64,000 bases of DNA, from contig OZ034978.1 in assembly GCA_964030785.1 (NCBI GenBank), positions 2,315,001 to 2,379,000 on the forward strand. The letters are read 5' to 3'. The notes under the pieces were generated by a model. It saw only the letters and a program-made list of their open reading frames with translations. It searched no databases and had not been told where the DNA came from. Below are positions 1-11,978 of the stretch, in pieces. Source of the stretch: Siderastrea siderea. Lineage: Eukaryota; Cnidaria; Anthozoa; Scleractinia; Rhizangiidae. Within the stretch, counting starts at the first letter, position 1. Every line of letters begins with the position of its first letter. The position numbers and the translations under genes are program-made.

Positions 1-184
1 AAAAAATCTTAATATTTGTAAACGATAACACGCAAATGTTAACAACGAAAACTAATGAAATGTACCCTCTTCGAACTGAAAAACCTGATAATACAGGAGA
101 ATAAATTTCGGAGGCTGGTTTAGATTGACTTGTACCGTACTTGTTTTTTGGCTCCTCCAACATTGATTCAGTCTGATGATATGC

Positions 185-310
185 TTCGATTAGGCGCCGC
201 ATTGTTGTGAATGAATGCAGCGCTGATTCGAGGGCGGCGCTCTTTAATACTGATTTTCGCTCTCCGTGCGGCGCTTAATTGAGGGCGGCGCTTAATCGAG
301 TAAATACGGT
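185..310. repeat. Interspersed repeat with GGCGGCGCT motifs
   Basis: The motif GGCGGCGCT followed by TTAAT or CTTTAAT recurs at about 233-295, with related GCGCCGC blocks upstream, and the block ends in an AAATACGGTA-type edge. This looks like the border of an old dispersed element rather than a gene. The family is not identified. Confidence 0.35.
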
Positions 311-430
311 ACTGGCGATTTTCGCTTTGACGTCATGGTGATTTAATTGTACGTAATTCTGCCCCTGGGCTATGCGATTTTGCGGATCAGGGATCTACAT
401 CAACCTAATACTTCTAGGGGTCTATCCGTC

Positions 431-699
431 TTTAGTATAAATCTAATAGCGTTCTATTATAAATGCTGCAATCTGATTGGCTATCTTACTCGCTATCTAT
501 TCCGTGATAGATAGTGAGTAGCGATATGGTGAGTGGCAGGTGCTGTCTTATACTTCAAAATAACAATGCAATTAAGTAAAACTTTTCACTTTCGTGGTAT
601 ATTAATTGAGATTTATACTAAAACAATTAGATTATTCGCTCTCGATTTCTATGCGTGATTTCTACGCGATAGAAATCTCGAGCTTATAATCTAATTGTT
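431..699. repeat. Two adjoining palindromic (MITE-like) segments
   Basis: Positions 431-444 and 609-622 are inverted copies (TTTAGTATAAATCT / AGATTTATACTAAA), and inside them a second palindrome surrounds the CTATCTATTCC..GATAGATAG core near 490-520. Directly after, 622-699 folds on itself: AACAATTAGATTAT pairs with ATAATCTAATTGTT, and CTCGATTTCTA with TAGAAATCTCGAG. This is typical of short non-autonomous DNA elements. No target duplication was seen. Confidence 0.5.
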
Positions 700-1561
700 A
701 AATAGAAGCCGAGTAACTGAACGAGCGGTAACCCCTTGGGGACAACCCGCGGTCGGCTTAGCGCCCGGGACTTTTTAGAGGCGACGGCAGGCGACTTCGC
801 CCCTCACGATTCCGCGTAAAACTCACATCTTTGCTTGCTTAGTGAATGACAACAGCAAAACGATACTTCTTTCCAAAAAAAGGACAGAATTATTACGGAC
901 AGAATTATCTAGCCTACACATGGCAGCAGGCTCGCTGATTGTGTTATTCACGCGAGTATCTTGGCGGCTGAGCCGCGTTTTGCGAGCCGGCGAGCGAGTT
1001 TTGCGAGCCGGCGAGTTCTTCTCGCCTGCTCACAAATGAGTCATGTTGCAACAACTCCATAGCCTAGGTGTGTTAGATGTGAGATTGATGCCGTTTAGGC
1101 CACGTTCAAAGGAATGGCATTCACCCTGATATAAAAAACCTCATCATTCCCTCAAAGGCTTCGCCGCTCGCTGCTTACGGTTTCGCGGGAACAACGCCGC
1201 AAGCTACGCACGTTACAAGTATGCTTTCGAGTCCCGTAGCCGAATCCCCTCCCCACCCCACCTCCACACAAACTAAAGCCTGAAGACATCAGTTCCACTA
1301 TTTTCCAGTAACTCTGTTACGGTTCTTTAAAAACAGAATCGGCTTCCAAACGTCAAGGATATAAAACTTTTAAGGTTTCGGACGAACGGCGTTCTGGACG
1401 TTATGTCGAATTCAACATGTTGAGAGTCTCTGTTGTCTTCTGATCTAACGTCATTCATCTTTTTTTTTTGTCCTTACATGTGAACCGACTACGTTGAATA
1501 TGTTTGGCAAGCAAGTGATGTAGAATTCGTTTGGCCACCTCGTTCGACATCGCACAACAAC

Positions 1562-1746
1562 GTTGAATTTAACAATGTTGAATGATGTTGGAACAATGTT
1601 GAATGATGTTGGAGCAATGTTGAATGATGTTGGCACAATGTTGAATGATGTTGGCACAATGTTGGATGATGTTGGAACGATGTTGGAACAATGTTGGATA
1701 ATGTTGGAACGTTGGATGATGTTGGAACAATGCTAAATGATGTTGC
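1562..1746. repeat. 21 bp minisatellite
   Basis: About eight imperfect tandem units built on AATGTTGAATGATGTTGGCAC, a 21 bp period. The later units shorten and drift (GGATGATGTTGGAACGATG). On the minus strand the array reads as a repeated heptapeptide frame (PTSFNIV), an artefact of the 21 bp period and not evidence of a gene. Confidence 0.85.
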
Positions 1747-2257
1747 AACCGTTTGATCGAGGCCTGAGACCGAAACTTTCCGGTAGCAAGCTATTTATGG
1801 GAAAATTATCGCTTGATTACGGAATGATTTGTACTTTGATAAAAGACAAGTCATCCTCCTATCTCAGGGCTAAATCATCGAAGCTTTCTCGAAATAAAAG
1901 AAGTGATGCAAGCAAAACCGAAGCTTTCGGTACCGGCAGTAGTAATTAAAAGTAAACGGTTTTTATCAGCCGATTTAGAATGAACGAATGTCCATGAATT
2001 GTGACTTGCATGATCCAAACTCCACTTGCTTACTGATGTGAGTTCACGAAACGTTTCGTGTTGTAAACAGAGCATAGCACGTACCATACTTCCTCAAACA
2101 ATGCCCTAACCACAACAAATTTGACATTTTGTCTTGTCAGCTGCATCAATAACTTGAATTTTCGGCAATTTAATGTCCTTCGGCAATACATGTAAATATG
2201 GAGTCAATTACACTGGCACGATTTCTAACTTCCTCTCACTGGTAATTCGATATCTAA

Positions 2258-2345
2258 ATGTAAAGAAGATCCTCGCAGTTATTCTTTACATTTATTTCTT
2301 CATTCCGCAGTTCAAATATATGAATTTCATATATTCATAATTTCA
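2258..2345 (-). repeat. Remnant of a tRNA-SINE tail
   Basis: The stretch around AAGAAGATCCTCGCAGTT is the reverse complement of the tail of the SINE at 36885-37070 (AACTGCGAGGATCTTCTT), and it is followed by the same ATATGAATTTCATATA-type motif found near 36825. Only the tail is present here. Confidence 0.5.
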
Positions 2346-2390
2346 ATTCGATATCTGTTGTGAAGTAACAGACTGTTTGTCCATGCAAAC

Positions 2391-3077
2391 TATGGCGCGT
2401 TATCAGGGTCAAAATTAAATGTACAAACTTTTTCCAGTTTGAATTTCGAAACAAGTCCTTTTGCGTACAATTACTTTCTGATTGCAGCTCTTTTTCCAGT
2501 TTGAATTTCGAAACAAGTCTTTTTGCTTACAATTACTTTCTAATTGCAGCTCTTGACTGCATGCTTAATTGTGAATGAAGTTTATCTTGGCATTACCTGC
2601 TAAAAAGTACTTCTTTTTGTGCGTTTGTTGAGGTGAATAGAGTATCACTACATTAAAAATTACTTGTGAAATGTTTGTCTATGTGATGTTTGCGAGCCAC
2701 CCTACGATAGTCGCTTTGCATGCAAATTCATGTTGTAAATATCTAAAACTCTTAGTACAAATTCTCCTGATAAGGCTCTGTTTGCAGTGCATCACTGGCG
2801 CCGTATGTCTTGCTCCGGTGCGATCGAAATCACGCTGACTTTGCCGTTTTCCGGTTTATCGACTTTATCAACACGCAATTATTTTTGAAAAAGTCTTCCT
2901 CTACAAATTTTCTGCGAAAAGTCTTCCTCGACAAATTTTCTGCGAAAAATCAACCAGGCGTTCCAACGGACAGACCACGTGGTTTGAGAAAGTCCCGTGA
3001 TTCAAACGCTCCCATGATGCGCTTCAATCCTAAATTGTCACACAAATTTGTCACACCATTTAGAGATTTCTCCGTGT
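2391..3077 (+). repeat. Left inverted arm of the 3.37 kb element
   Basis: It is the inverted copy of 4921-5759. Near its outer end (about 2428-2552) it holds two tandem copies of a ~62 bp unit starting CTTTTTCCAGTTTGAATTTC, also present in the other arm. The inner end stops at CTCCGTGT, where the two arms cease to match. Confidence 0.9.
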
Positions 3078-3299
3078 TGTGCTGTTTTTCTCTTCGTTGC
3101 TTTGATTTCACTAATGGATCCAAACGTGTTCCGCAAGTGCGCTCAACGTCTGGTAGAGACGGCAGATTTTATCAGAAACACAAACTCAATTGCGAAATAA
3201 ATTGTTAACTTAATACGTCCTGTTGACGCGCTGATCGTGTTCCTCCCCACAAGGGCGCGACAGACCGCCCCCGACGAGATCTCGCCGGCTTAAAAGGAA

Positions 3300-4922
3300 A
3301 AAAGAAAAATCGGAACAATCAGTCTTGAGTCTGAAAGAACACATGGACAGGGACACATGCCCAAAAGACTTACGCTACGACGCAAAAGCGAACATTTACC
3401 CCAACGAAGAGTTTAAATCTGAGACAAAAGCGATCAGAAAAAAAATGTAACAGAAGTTCTTACAGTATCACCGTATCCGGAACGCAACCAGGACAAGTTG
3501 CGCAGAGCCAAATCGCGTAAACCTAAAAGAGACAAACACTCAAATCGGGCAAGCTTAATGGCACGCCCCCAGTATAGCACATGTACGAACAGCTTTCCAG
3601 AAAGTGTACAAACTATTGCCGCTAATCTAGAGAAGCGACTACAAGAAGTCAATGTAATGATGAGAAAACGTGAAGAGATGAATAAACTGTTGAAGCTTAT
3701 CCCTGTTTGCTCACTGAGTGCGTAAACTAGCAAGCAAAGGGCCGGGGATATAATAGAAAAGCGCAAAGTTAAGAACAAAAGACACAAAGAAATAAAGAAA
3801 AAAGCCATAAAGATAAAACAGCTAAGAAACATATTCTAAGAGAAAATACAAAAGAACCTCTCAAATTTTGAATTTAATCTCCTCTCCCGGGGGTTGAAGT
3901 TTGTACCTACGCCAACAACAAACGAAACCGCATTAAGAAAACAACTGTTAACAGACTTCAACGATTTTGCTAGTAGAGATTGCGGCTCCAGTACAAATAT
4001 CACGGGGAAGATAATAACATCCACCCCTTCTATGTCAATTCTAACTGGGAACCGCCAGTTCAACAGTCAGTTCCTTTAGAGAGCTACATGTACCTGGAAG
4101 AAATTAAAATGCAACTTGTGCAGATACCGATAACCAAACCGAAACACAACTTACCGCTTAACGAAAGAAAAGCTATTACAGAGCTAAAAAACTACTCTAA
4201 AAATAAACGTCAAGAAAGCGGATAAAGCACTACCGTAGTCATTATGAGCAAACGAGATAAAACATAGAAGGGTCAGATCCTACTAGACGACTACACATCC
4301 CTTAAAGAACCGATGGTAGAAGCAACTTCCCAAAAAGTTAAACAAATAACCTAAGAACTCTATCAGGGAAATTACATTGACGAAATGACTGTCAAGTGGT
4401 TATCACAGACTCCCAACCCACCAAGAGTACCCGTTTTCTACACTCTCACAAAGATTCACAAACCATCACCTGTTGGTCGGCCTATTGTGGCAGGAAATGA
4501 CGGACCCACCAAACGAATATCAACATTTGTTGACAGCATACTTCAGTCTATAGCTAAGTCACAAAATTTCATAAAAATGACAAACCCTTCCAGAGGGCAC
4601 ATTTCTAGTCTCTCTAGACGTTACCAGCCTATACACAAATATCCCACAAGAAGAGGGAATAAACACGGTATGCAGAGCATACGAGAATTTCTATGGGGAC
4701 AACACCCCCATCCCCACCCAATCCCTCAGAGAAATTCTAAGGTTTATCCTTCAAGAGAATTCATTTGAATTCAGCGATAAAACCTATCTCCAAATACACG
4801 GAACCGCAATGGGCACAAAGATGGCAGTCACTTTCGCAAACATCTTTATGTCTTCGGTTGAGACGAAAATAATTAGCCAAAGCAATGCTAAACCACTTGA
4901 GTGGAAAAGATACATTGACGAC
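3300..4922 (+). pseudogene. Decayed Penelope-like reverse transcriptase
   Basis: The plus strand shows pieces of a Penelope-like element (PLE) protein in shifting frames. About 3880-3990 reads LSRGLKFVPTP, typical of the region upstream of the RT. About 3980-4225 includes HPFYVNSNWEPPVQ and TKPKHNLPLNERKA. Positions 4385-4610 include VFYTLTKIHKPSPVGRPIVA, a hallmark PLE RT block. About 4690-4922 includes HGTAMGTKMAVTFANIFMS followed by WKRYIDD, the catalytic YIDD box. Frameshifts and stops separate the pieces, a segment after ~4590 is scrambled, and nothing after YIDD (thumb, GIY-YIG nuclease) is present because the inverted arm begins there. It cannot encode an active enzyme. Confidence 0.88.
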
Positions 4923-5759
4923 ACGGAGAAATCTCTAAATGGTGTGACCAAATTGTGTGACAATTTAGGATTGAAGCGCATCATGGGAGAGTGAATCACG
5001 TGACTTCCTTAAACCACGTGGTCTGTCCTTTGGAACGCCTGGTTGATTTTTCGCAGAAAATTTGTCGAGGAAGACTTTTCGCAGAAAATTTGTCGAAGAA
5101 GACTTTTTTCACAAGTAATTGCCTGCTGATAAACCGGAAAGCGGCAAAGTCAGCGTGATTTCGATCGCACCGGAGCAAGACGTACGGCGCCAGTGACGCA
5201 CTGCAAACAGAGCCTTATCAAGAGAATTTGTACTAAGAGTTTTAGATATTTACAAAATGAATTTACGTGCAAAGCGACTATCGTAGGGTGGCTCGCAAAC
5301 ATCACGCAGACAAACATTTCACAAGTATTTTTTAATGTAGTGATACTCTATTCACCTCAGCAAACGCGCAAAATGTAGTACCTTTTAGCAGGTAATGCCA
5401 AGATAAACTTCATTCACAACTGAGCATGCAGCAAGAGCTGCAATAGCCCTTTTCACAGTTACCTTTTCTCATTTGCATTACAATGTTTTTTAACGTGGAT
5501 GTGAGGCAATTTCGGGCAATTTTGTAGTTTCTGCCCGAAATTGCCTCATATCCACGTTAAAAAACATTCTAATGCAAATGAGAAAAGGTAACTGTGAAAA
5601 GGGCTATTAGAAAGTAATTGTAAGCAAAAAGACTTGTTTCGAAATTCAAACTGGAAAAAGAGCTGCAATTAGAAAGTAATTGTACGCAAAAGGACTTGTT
5701 TCGAAATTCAAACTGGAAAAAGTTTGTACATTTAATTTTGACCCTGATAACGCGCCATA
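4921..5759 (-). repeat. Right inverted arm, interrupted by a 161 bp MITE
   Basis: It matches 2391-3077 in reverse complement with very few differences, apart from the insertion at 5445-5605. The arm starts within the codons for the reverse transcriptase YIDD box (4911-4922), so the Penelope frame runs straight into arm sequence and loses its downstream domains there. Confidence 0.9.
5445..5605. mobile_element. 161 bp palindromic MITE inside the right arm
   Basis: AGCCCTTTTCACAGTTACC at 5445 pairs with its inverse ending at 5605; each arm is about 73 bp with only a couple of mismatches around a short loop near 5520-5533. The uninterrupted left arm of the host element supplies the empty site (GCTGCAATTAGAAAG). 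Comparison shows that only AT is duplicated at the insertion point, so the target duplication is 2 bp. That is compatible with a Tc1/mariner-like or similar MITE. Confidence 0.9.
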
Positions 5760-5840
5760 GCAAACCACCTCCGTGGAGGATCACGCTCGAAGAATAATCA
5801 CACTCGCTTAGCTACTACCAAAACTACGAAAAGCAATCGT

Positions 5841-6064
<224 letters not shown>

Positions 6065-8319
6065 TTTAATTTTCCATGGTCCTAGAATCTCTGATGTGCC
6101 AGTCTCTAGTGAGTATGACAGTCCTAAACATGGACACAAAGTTTCCATGTTCATCTGTTTCGTCTAAACAGATGAAGTTTCATCGCATTTGTTCTTCGAA
6201 CTTAAAAGGGACAAAAGTCCCTGGTAAAATCGCAATCGGATCTGTATGAAATCGCCTCGAAACTCCAAAGGCGAAGCGAAAATCGCCGATAATACAGGTC
6301 ACTTGAAATGAACACTGCTAAAATTGCTTAAAGTGCCACTGAGACGAAAATTCGTAGCTTTATTTCGGCCAAATTCTGTCGCAGAATATCGCGTTGTGTC
6401 TACATTTACCCAGAAAATTGAACAAGAAACCGTCCATCCTAATATTTTTTAGCTCCAAAGTTGCGTAAAATGTGTCCGCCATTACTGAAAACGTGTTCCT
6501 GGGTGATTGCGCAATTTAATAGCTTGTGACGTCAGAGGCTCACCTCAGTCGCGTTTCCTTGTGTTTTGACTCAAGATGCCTACCGTCGACTGCGAGACCT
6601 CCGAAGAGTATTTCTACGATTCGAAACAGTCTTTAGCTTCCGAAACATCATAGGATTCATTTCATTCGACAAATGAAGAATTTTTCTTACCGTACGATGT
6701 AAGAACTGATGTCAGGAGATTTCAGCTTATAACAAACTTGTAAACAAACTGTTCAAAGTTGTTTTTCTCGCCATGCTGGCGGGAGTTCAAAATATGCGCA
6801 AACTAATGTTTACACTTTACAGTGATTACAGTTCAGGCACAAGTTGCTCAAAGAGCGGATAACTCTCATCCAACGGATAAATCGCTGTCCAGCTATTCGA
6901 AAAACTGATGTTTTAAGCTTTGGAAATTTAGACAAAACACCTATAAAAACTCTAGAATTTGATGCCCGCGAATTCTCAAGCATCGTGGATTGATTTTATT
7001 GTTCACTTCGTTGGAGAAATAAAAGAAGCTATATTTTGTCTGCCGTTGTTTATATTTATATTGTGAAGCATTGAGATTTTTTACCATTCTTAGCATAGTA
7101 TGGGAAAAATTCTTGAAGAGCCGTAATGCTGTAGTCATCTGGCAGTCAGTTGATGGAAGCCTATCGTGTCAATCATAGTACAATGGTCGCTTGCATAAAA
7201 ACACAAGTGCTTGGGTTCAGTTCTAAATATTTTGAACAGTTTTTGTAGAATTCTTAACTTGAGCCGAAAACAGTGAAATAAACCAAGACCTTTTTTTAAG
7301 AACTGGAGGCCTTGTGTGACCGGAATCTAAATATTTGTCGTGCAAATCAAAGCCACAAGGAAAATTTTCTGCTGCTCAACAACAACATGCGGACCGCTGA
7401 AGAAACGAAGTTTTCACTTGCTTTATTCATTGCGTAAAAATAATAGCTTGGTATCTAATCATTTTCCTTGGTAGTTCATTTACTAAGATTGCTGTGACAG
7501 TTAAAAGAAATAACATTGTAAACTTTTTTCCCAACCAGCTTAAGCTTAAGCTTAAATTTCCACGCAAGACGATCCGAGCTGTTGAAGCCTTTAAGTATAT
7601 ATTTTGAATAATAATGTCAATCGACTCTTCACCGACAGGGAATAAGGAGAAAAGTTCCTCCACATTAAGGATGGTACGCTATAAAATAAATGACCATGCT
7701 TCTAAGCGATTACTGCTTTGAAATTATCACACACGGAATTAAAAAAAAAAGCAAAGCAATACAAACTAGTGGCTTAATCGTGGCGGTCCTGCATGCATTC
7801 GCCCAGGATGCATTTTATCTGTAAGATCTTCGCGCTAGCAGACGGCGGAACTGAAAGGGTTTTTCACAAGAAAAATAAACTTTAAAATACGTTAAAAGAA
7901 AATAAGTTTTGCTCAATGGTGGATGTGTTGAAAAAGAAACAAACTATCACTTCAACTGCGTTAAGATTAGGTACCTTTCGTCTCGTTTTTTCCGGATCTT
8001 TTTTTCCATATACTTGAAATGGACAATGGAATAATCGACCTCTGGGATCCTTCGACATGAACAGCCCTCTGGAAACACTCGTCCGTGAAGTGATCAGAAC
8101 AGCCGACAAAAATACCTCTCGGGATGAGAATTTGCACTGTGTGTGTGATTACAAAAATTATTCAATTTTTCCATTGCGGGTCCGCTCGTAAGGCTTTGAT
8201 GAAGCGAAATACCAGCTCGGTTGGTTTGATTTATTGTTGTAGCATTGTACAACACAAGTAATACCCTTTATAACTGCTGCAGCAACGAAAATTTCGAGGC
8301 CGTACAGCAAACAGTTGGC

Positions 8320-9538
8320 TAGCCTGCGTAGCAGGCGTAAACGGGGAGGGTGAAGGGGAGCAAGAACGCGGGAGAAGGGGGACTGGGGGCTAGGGACTGA
8401 GGGAACGCCTGCTACCCCCATTTTTTCATTTCTGCGGCCGCCAGCGGCCGCAAAATTCTGATTGGCTAATTTTTGACAGTGAGCCCCACGGGAATGACGT
8501 AATTTGACGAGGACGTGCAGTTAGAAGATTTGAACTTGGTTGCAGTAGCCAGCAGGCCGGGCCAGGTAGCGAAATCGAAACCAGGGCGAGAAACGGTAGT
8601 TAGAGCTTTCCAAAGGGAAGAGATGTTTTAGTGGTTTTGCCAAAGGGATACGGTCCTAGAAAGAAGAGATTTTGTCATTGTCAGAGAGGATTTCAAGAAA
8701 CCATTGCACCGTTTCACGCGTGAATTTCCGAAGCAGTGTAAATATCCCGTTTAATATCGGAATGAAGACTCGCCCTTTGAGAACTATAAATTAGAAGAAG
8801 AAGCCCAAAGAAACGCTCGACACCTTAAACAGTGGAACTCCGAGAGCTAAAAGCGAAGAAATTATTCTTTGAGAACAGACGGTTGTTTTAAAGTGAAATC
8901 TGCGGTTGCAATAAGACATCACTCAAGCCGTTGACTTTAATTTGTAGGGAATCCATGGTAAAGCAACCTACATTTTTTGTTGTAAATTTGTATTGAAATA
9001 TATTTTTTTAATTGTCCGATTCTTCACATTATGGATTTCGCGTTACTTTTGAAATTTCAAAACGTGCACTTCGGTCAATATAAATGCCATTCAAAATGTA
9101 TCGCGGTTCTTCGCTTGCGTGTTTTAAAATAAGCTTACCTTTCCTAGAAGCGAAAATTGAACGTATTTGATTTTCAGAAGCAAAGGCGGGTTTACCTAAA
9201 TAAATCTTTTTATTTAGAAAACCTTCGTGTCTCTTATTTCGAAAAAAGCGCAAGTACAAGTTCTTTGACTGGAAAAAAATGCTCATCCTAACTTTATTTT
9301 TAGCTGCTTCATTAAATTTCTGCGTGCAGTCAGTCATGCAGGAAAGCGCGCGCCTGTTTCTGATTGGTGGTTGCATTGACAGTTAACTTAATTAGATTAC
9401 CTAAAAATCGATGGGCGGAGATGGAAAAATGGGGGTCTTTGTAGCAGGCGTTCCCTCGTCCCTAGCTCCCAGAACCCATTTTTCTCCCGCGTTCTCGCTC
9501 CCCTTCCCCTTCCCCGTTTACGCCTGCTACGCAGGCTA
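8320..9538. mobile_element. 1.2 kb MULE-like element with 9 bp target duplication
   Basis: The ends TAGCCTGCGTAGCAGGCG and its inverse belong to arms of about 110 bp that match across CCCGCGTTCTCGCTCCCCTT and its partner. The element is flanked by ACAGTTGGC at 8311-8319 and 9539-9547, an exact 9 bp duplication, as expected for Mutator-like elements. The interior has a minus-strand frame (9029-9376) with no recognisable family, so it is probably non-autonomous. The same TAG..CTA end type recurs in the elements at 52490-52606 and 53296-53400. Confidence 0.88.
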
Positions 9539-9574
9539 ACAGTTGGCAGGAAATCTTCCCTCCACGACAGTTAA

Positions 9575-11725
9575 GGTGGCTCCATATAGTTTTTCAGCGC
9601 GCGAGGAGTGGGAACTAAATTGGCACAAGCGCGCGCGCGAGGAGCGCGACAGTCCAAGTCAGATGACATGTGCCAATCAACCTCCCAGGCAAACTTTTCC
9701 AAAGTCTGATTGAGGCATCTTTACGGCTAACCTTTTCAAAACCTATCGAGCACATATATAGCTGAGTGAAATTATGAAAAGCCTTTAGTTTAATCGCTTT
9801 TGTAGCTGACAGTTGCAGTCCTACGATTGTTCTACGATTATAGGACTGAATTGATTGCGATCTTTAAGTTCAAGCAACACAGAGAGGACTGAATACGTTG
9901 CACGAATTATTACGCGCTTCAAGAATTATGCGTGAAGAACTTCTCTCTGTTCTCAACTTGAAATATCAGTGCTGTCCAGGTCAGCTGTCGAGAATCTCTG
10001 GGATGAGAAGCTTAAGTTTGTTTGGATCGAGCCTAAGTGTAAGTAATTTTTTGAAAAAGTGCTTTAGTTTTTGCCTTTCTAACAAGCCGTGTTTTTTTTG
10101 TTAGGTAAGTTGTCTCTACGGCCGTTCTCATACGGTTTCAGCAAAATACAGCTGACTTGTGAGTTTTATTTTGCGATGAATAGATTACACACTTGTAACG
10201 AGAAAACAGTTGTCATTGAATTTTGATAGAAGTTGAAACTCAAAAGGACACTTATATTTCAGTGTCTATTTATCAGTCACCAGTAGCTTTTGATCTAAGT
10301 TCACTTGTGTTGACAAGGTGCGACTTCAAAAACTTCGGTGGTCTACAATAAAACCGAAAATTGAAAAAAGTTCAATTGTACCTCAGCTCAAATACAATTT
10401 TTATTTTTACGAAAAATTATGCCTAGAATGACAGCATTCATGGGCATTCAGTGAACGAATAAAGGATGAGTATCGAGTTGACGGCCGGTTCCAAAACAGT
10501 CGGCGTTTCGCAGGCGTTCTGTTGACTTGTTGAACCTTGCAGAAAAATAATGTGGTCTTTTTCAAAACATATAATTTCTTGTCGACATTTTTGTCCCCTT
10601 TTATCCAACGTCTGCCTTTAAATATAAATTGAAAGCGTATTTATATACTATTTGCTATTCCATGCAGTTAACAAACACGCAAGTAGCCGCTAAGAAACAA
10701 CGAGGGTCTCGACAGACAAAATATTGAGCTTACAACATAAAATAAACCAGCTTCCCTACTTTTCTCGGGTAGCATACCAAAAGATGTTCTAAGAGCAAAC
10801 ATGACCGCTTTAGATTTTTTCTTGAAGAACGGTTGTAATCAGTTAATGGTAAAAATGAAACTGAAAGTGGTTTAATGATTCCGCGTTCTGGAAACTTTAA
10901 ACGAAATTTTTTGCCGCTGGCAATAAAGTGGCGGCTTCGTTCGAGTTTTATATCGCGAATCGGTATAAATTTTCTTCTTTTTTGTTTGTTTGTTCGTTTC
11001 TTTCTTTTTTTTGCGAATTTTTTGGTCACATGGATCCTTTACAGGAAAGGAAAGCAGTTGTCCAGAAAAATGTTGTTCTTTTGACAGAAAAGCTCTAGAA
11101 AAGCTTTTCTACCGCTTACCTGCGCGCTGACCACGCTCGTCCACGCAAAAGGAATCATGAGCATGCGCAACCCCGTAACTTGGAGAATTCTTATTTTGGT
11201 AATGTGAAGAAAAAAGGTGGGTTTTGAGGCATTTTCAAACGCTAATTGCGCGTGTTCCACTCGGTGAAATTTTTTTAAAATTGGAACATTTGTAAGATTT
11301 TTGTGTTTTTCAGTCATATTAAAGTAAGAGTAATTTTTGTACATGCACTTCTGCATTAATCGTTGAAAACGGAAATTCACTATTCTGGCAAAACTTATGT
11401 ACAAAATTTCTCACAGCTTTGCCAGCTAAGACTTCTCAAACGACAACATCTTTACAACAAAAATAGCGAAAATTCACCGTGTAAAAACCAAGAAATGACA
11501 TAAAGAAACTGGGTAAGCTTAAAAAATGGGCCAAACAACTATATCAGTGGTTGTCATGGGAATGGGCCAGGCCCAGAAATTGTGACTTTTTTGAAAAGTA
11601 TTAAGGCTAGGCTAGTCGCTTTTGTAGCTTTTCCCTAGTGAAATGTAAATCAATGTCCTGAAAATCATCAAAAAAGTTACGTATATTTGTCTGTTGAAAC
11701 TGATGAGAAACTGTATGGAGCCACC
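9575..11725. mobile_element. 2.15 kb element with TTAA target site
   Basis: The ends GGTGGCTCCATATAGTTTTTC (9575) and its inverse (GAAACTGTATGGAGCCACC, ending 11725) differ at about three positions and are both flanked by TTAA (9571-9574, 11726-11729). The interior holds CG-rich GCGCGCGAGGAG repeats near 9597-9650 and no recognisable transposase. It is inserted in the larger TTAA element just inside that element's right end. Confidence 0.75.
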
Positions 11726-11978
11726 TTAAATTTCTCGCGGCAAGTAAACGTATGAAGGTATTAGGTCTGAGGTGAGCCTCTAACGTCACTTCCGCTAATT
11801 CGCAAGCCAGCTTCCGGAACAACGGCCAGTAATGGCGGCCGTAAAATCTCGACAAAAACCGTCCGAAAAAAGCGACTTCCAGTCGTCGTAATGAGTTGAA
11901 ATTTGGCATGGTGACTAACAACCACAGACTATTTTCGAAAATGCAAAAATACGGAATACCAAAATTCCCAGTGGCACT

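Larger units (their letters stand above)
1..1560. other. Non-genic stretch with short repeats
   Basis: No coding exon could be supported. The only open frames are short and have no recognisable family or splice context. The stretch holds a GGCGC-rich repeat (185-310) and two palindromes (431-699), listed separately. The rest shows no structure I can name. Confidence 0.6.
2385..5765. mobile_element. 3.37 kb inverted-arm DNA element with 6 bp target duplication
   Basis: The element runs from 2391 (TATGGCGCGTTATCAGGG) to 5759 (its inverted end), flanked by GCAAAC at 2385-2390 and again at 5760-5765. Its two arms, about 680 bp each once a later insertion is discounted, are nearly identical inverted copies. 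The 1.84 kb core between them carries a decayed Penelope-type reverse transcriptase, unlikely to be the enzyme that moved the element. No DDE transposase was recognised, so the element is probably non-autonomous. A 6 bp duplication with long inverted ends fits several superfamilies (IS3EU-like, Dada and Polinton-like ends have been described with 6-7 bp duplications). The TAT..ATA ends are not Polinton-like, and I cannot assign it. Confidence 0.85.
6332..11978. mobile_element. Candidate 5.6 kb TTAA-flanked DNA element, nested host
   Basis: The ends AGTGCCACTGAG (6332) and its inverse ending at 11978 (CCCAGTGGCACT) are both bordered by TTAA (6328-6331, 11979-11982). Further matches lie inside in mirrored order: CCGCCATTACTG near 6477 against its partner near 11830, and GTGACGTCAGAGGCTCACCTC near 6527 against its partner near 11770. 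That suggests diverged inverted ends of roughly 230 bp. TTAA targets are typical of piggyBac and Kolobok elements. No transposase was recognised. Two further elements (8320-9538 and 9575-11725) are inserted within it. Confidence 0.6.

Noticed and set aside
1451..1657. Repeat protein with PTSFNIV units
   Set aside because: The frame is a by-product of the 21 bp minisatellite period; there are no splice sites or flanking domain.
2391..5759. Short Polinton/Maverick
   Set aside because: The 6 bp target duplication and long arms would fit, but the ends are TAT..ATA rather than AG..CT, the unit is far too short, and none of the Polinton genes (polymerase B, integrase, capsid) is present.
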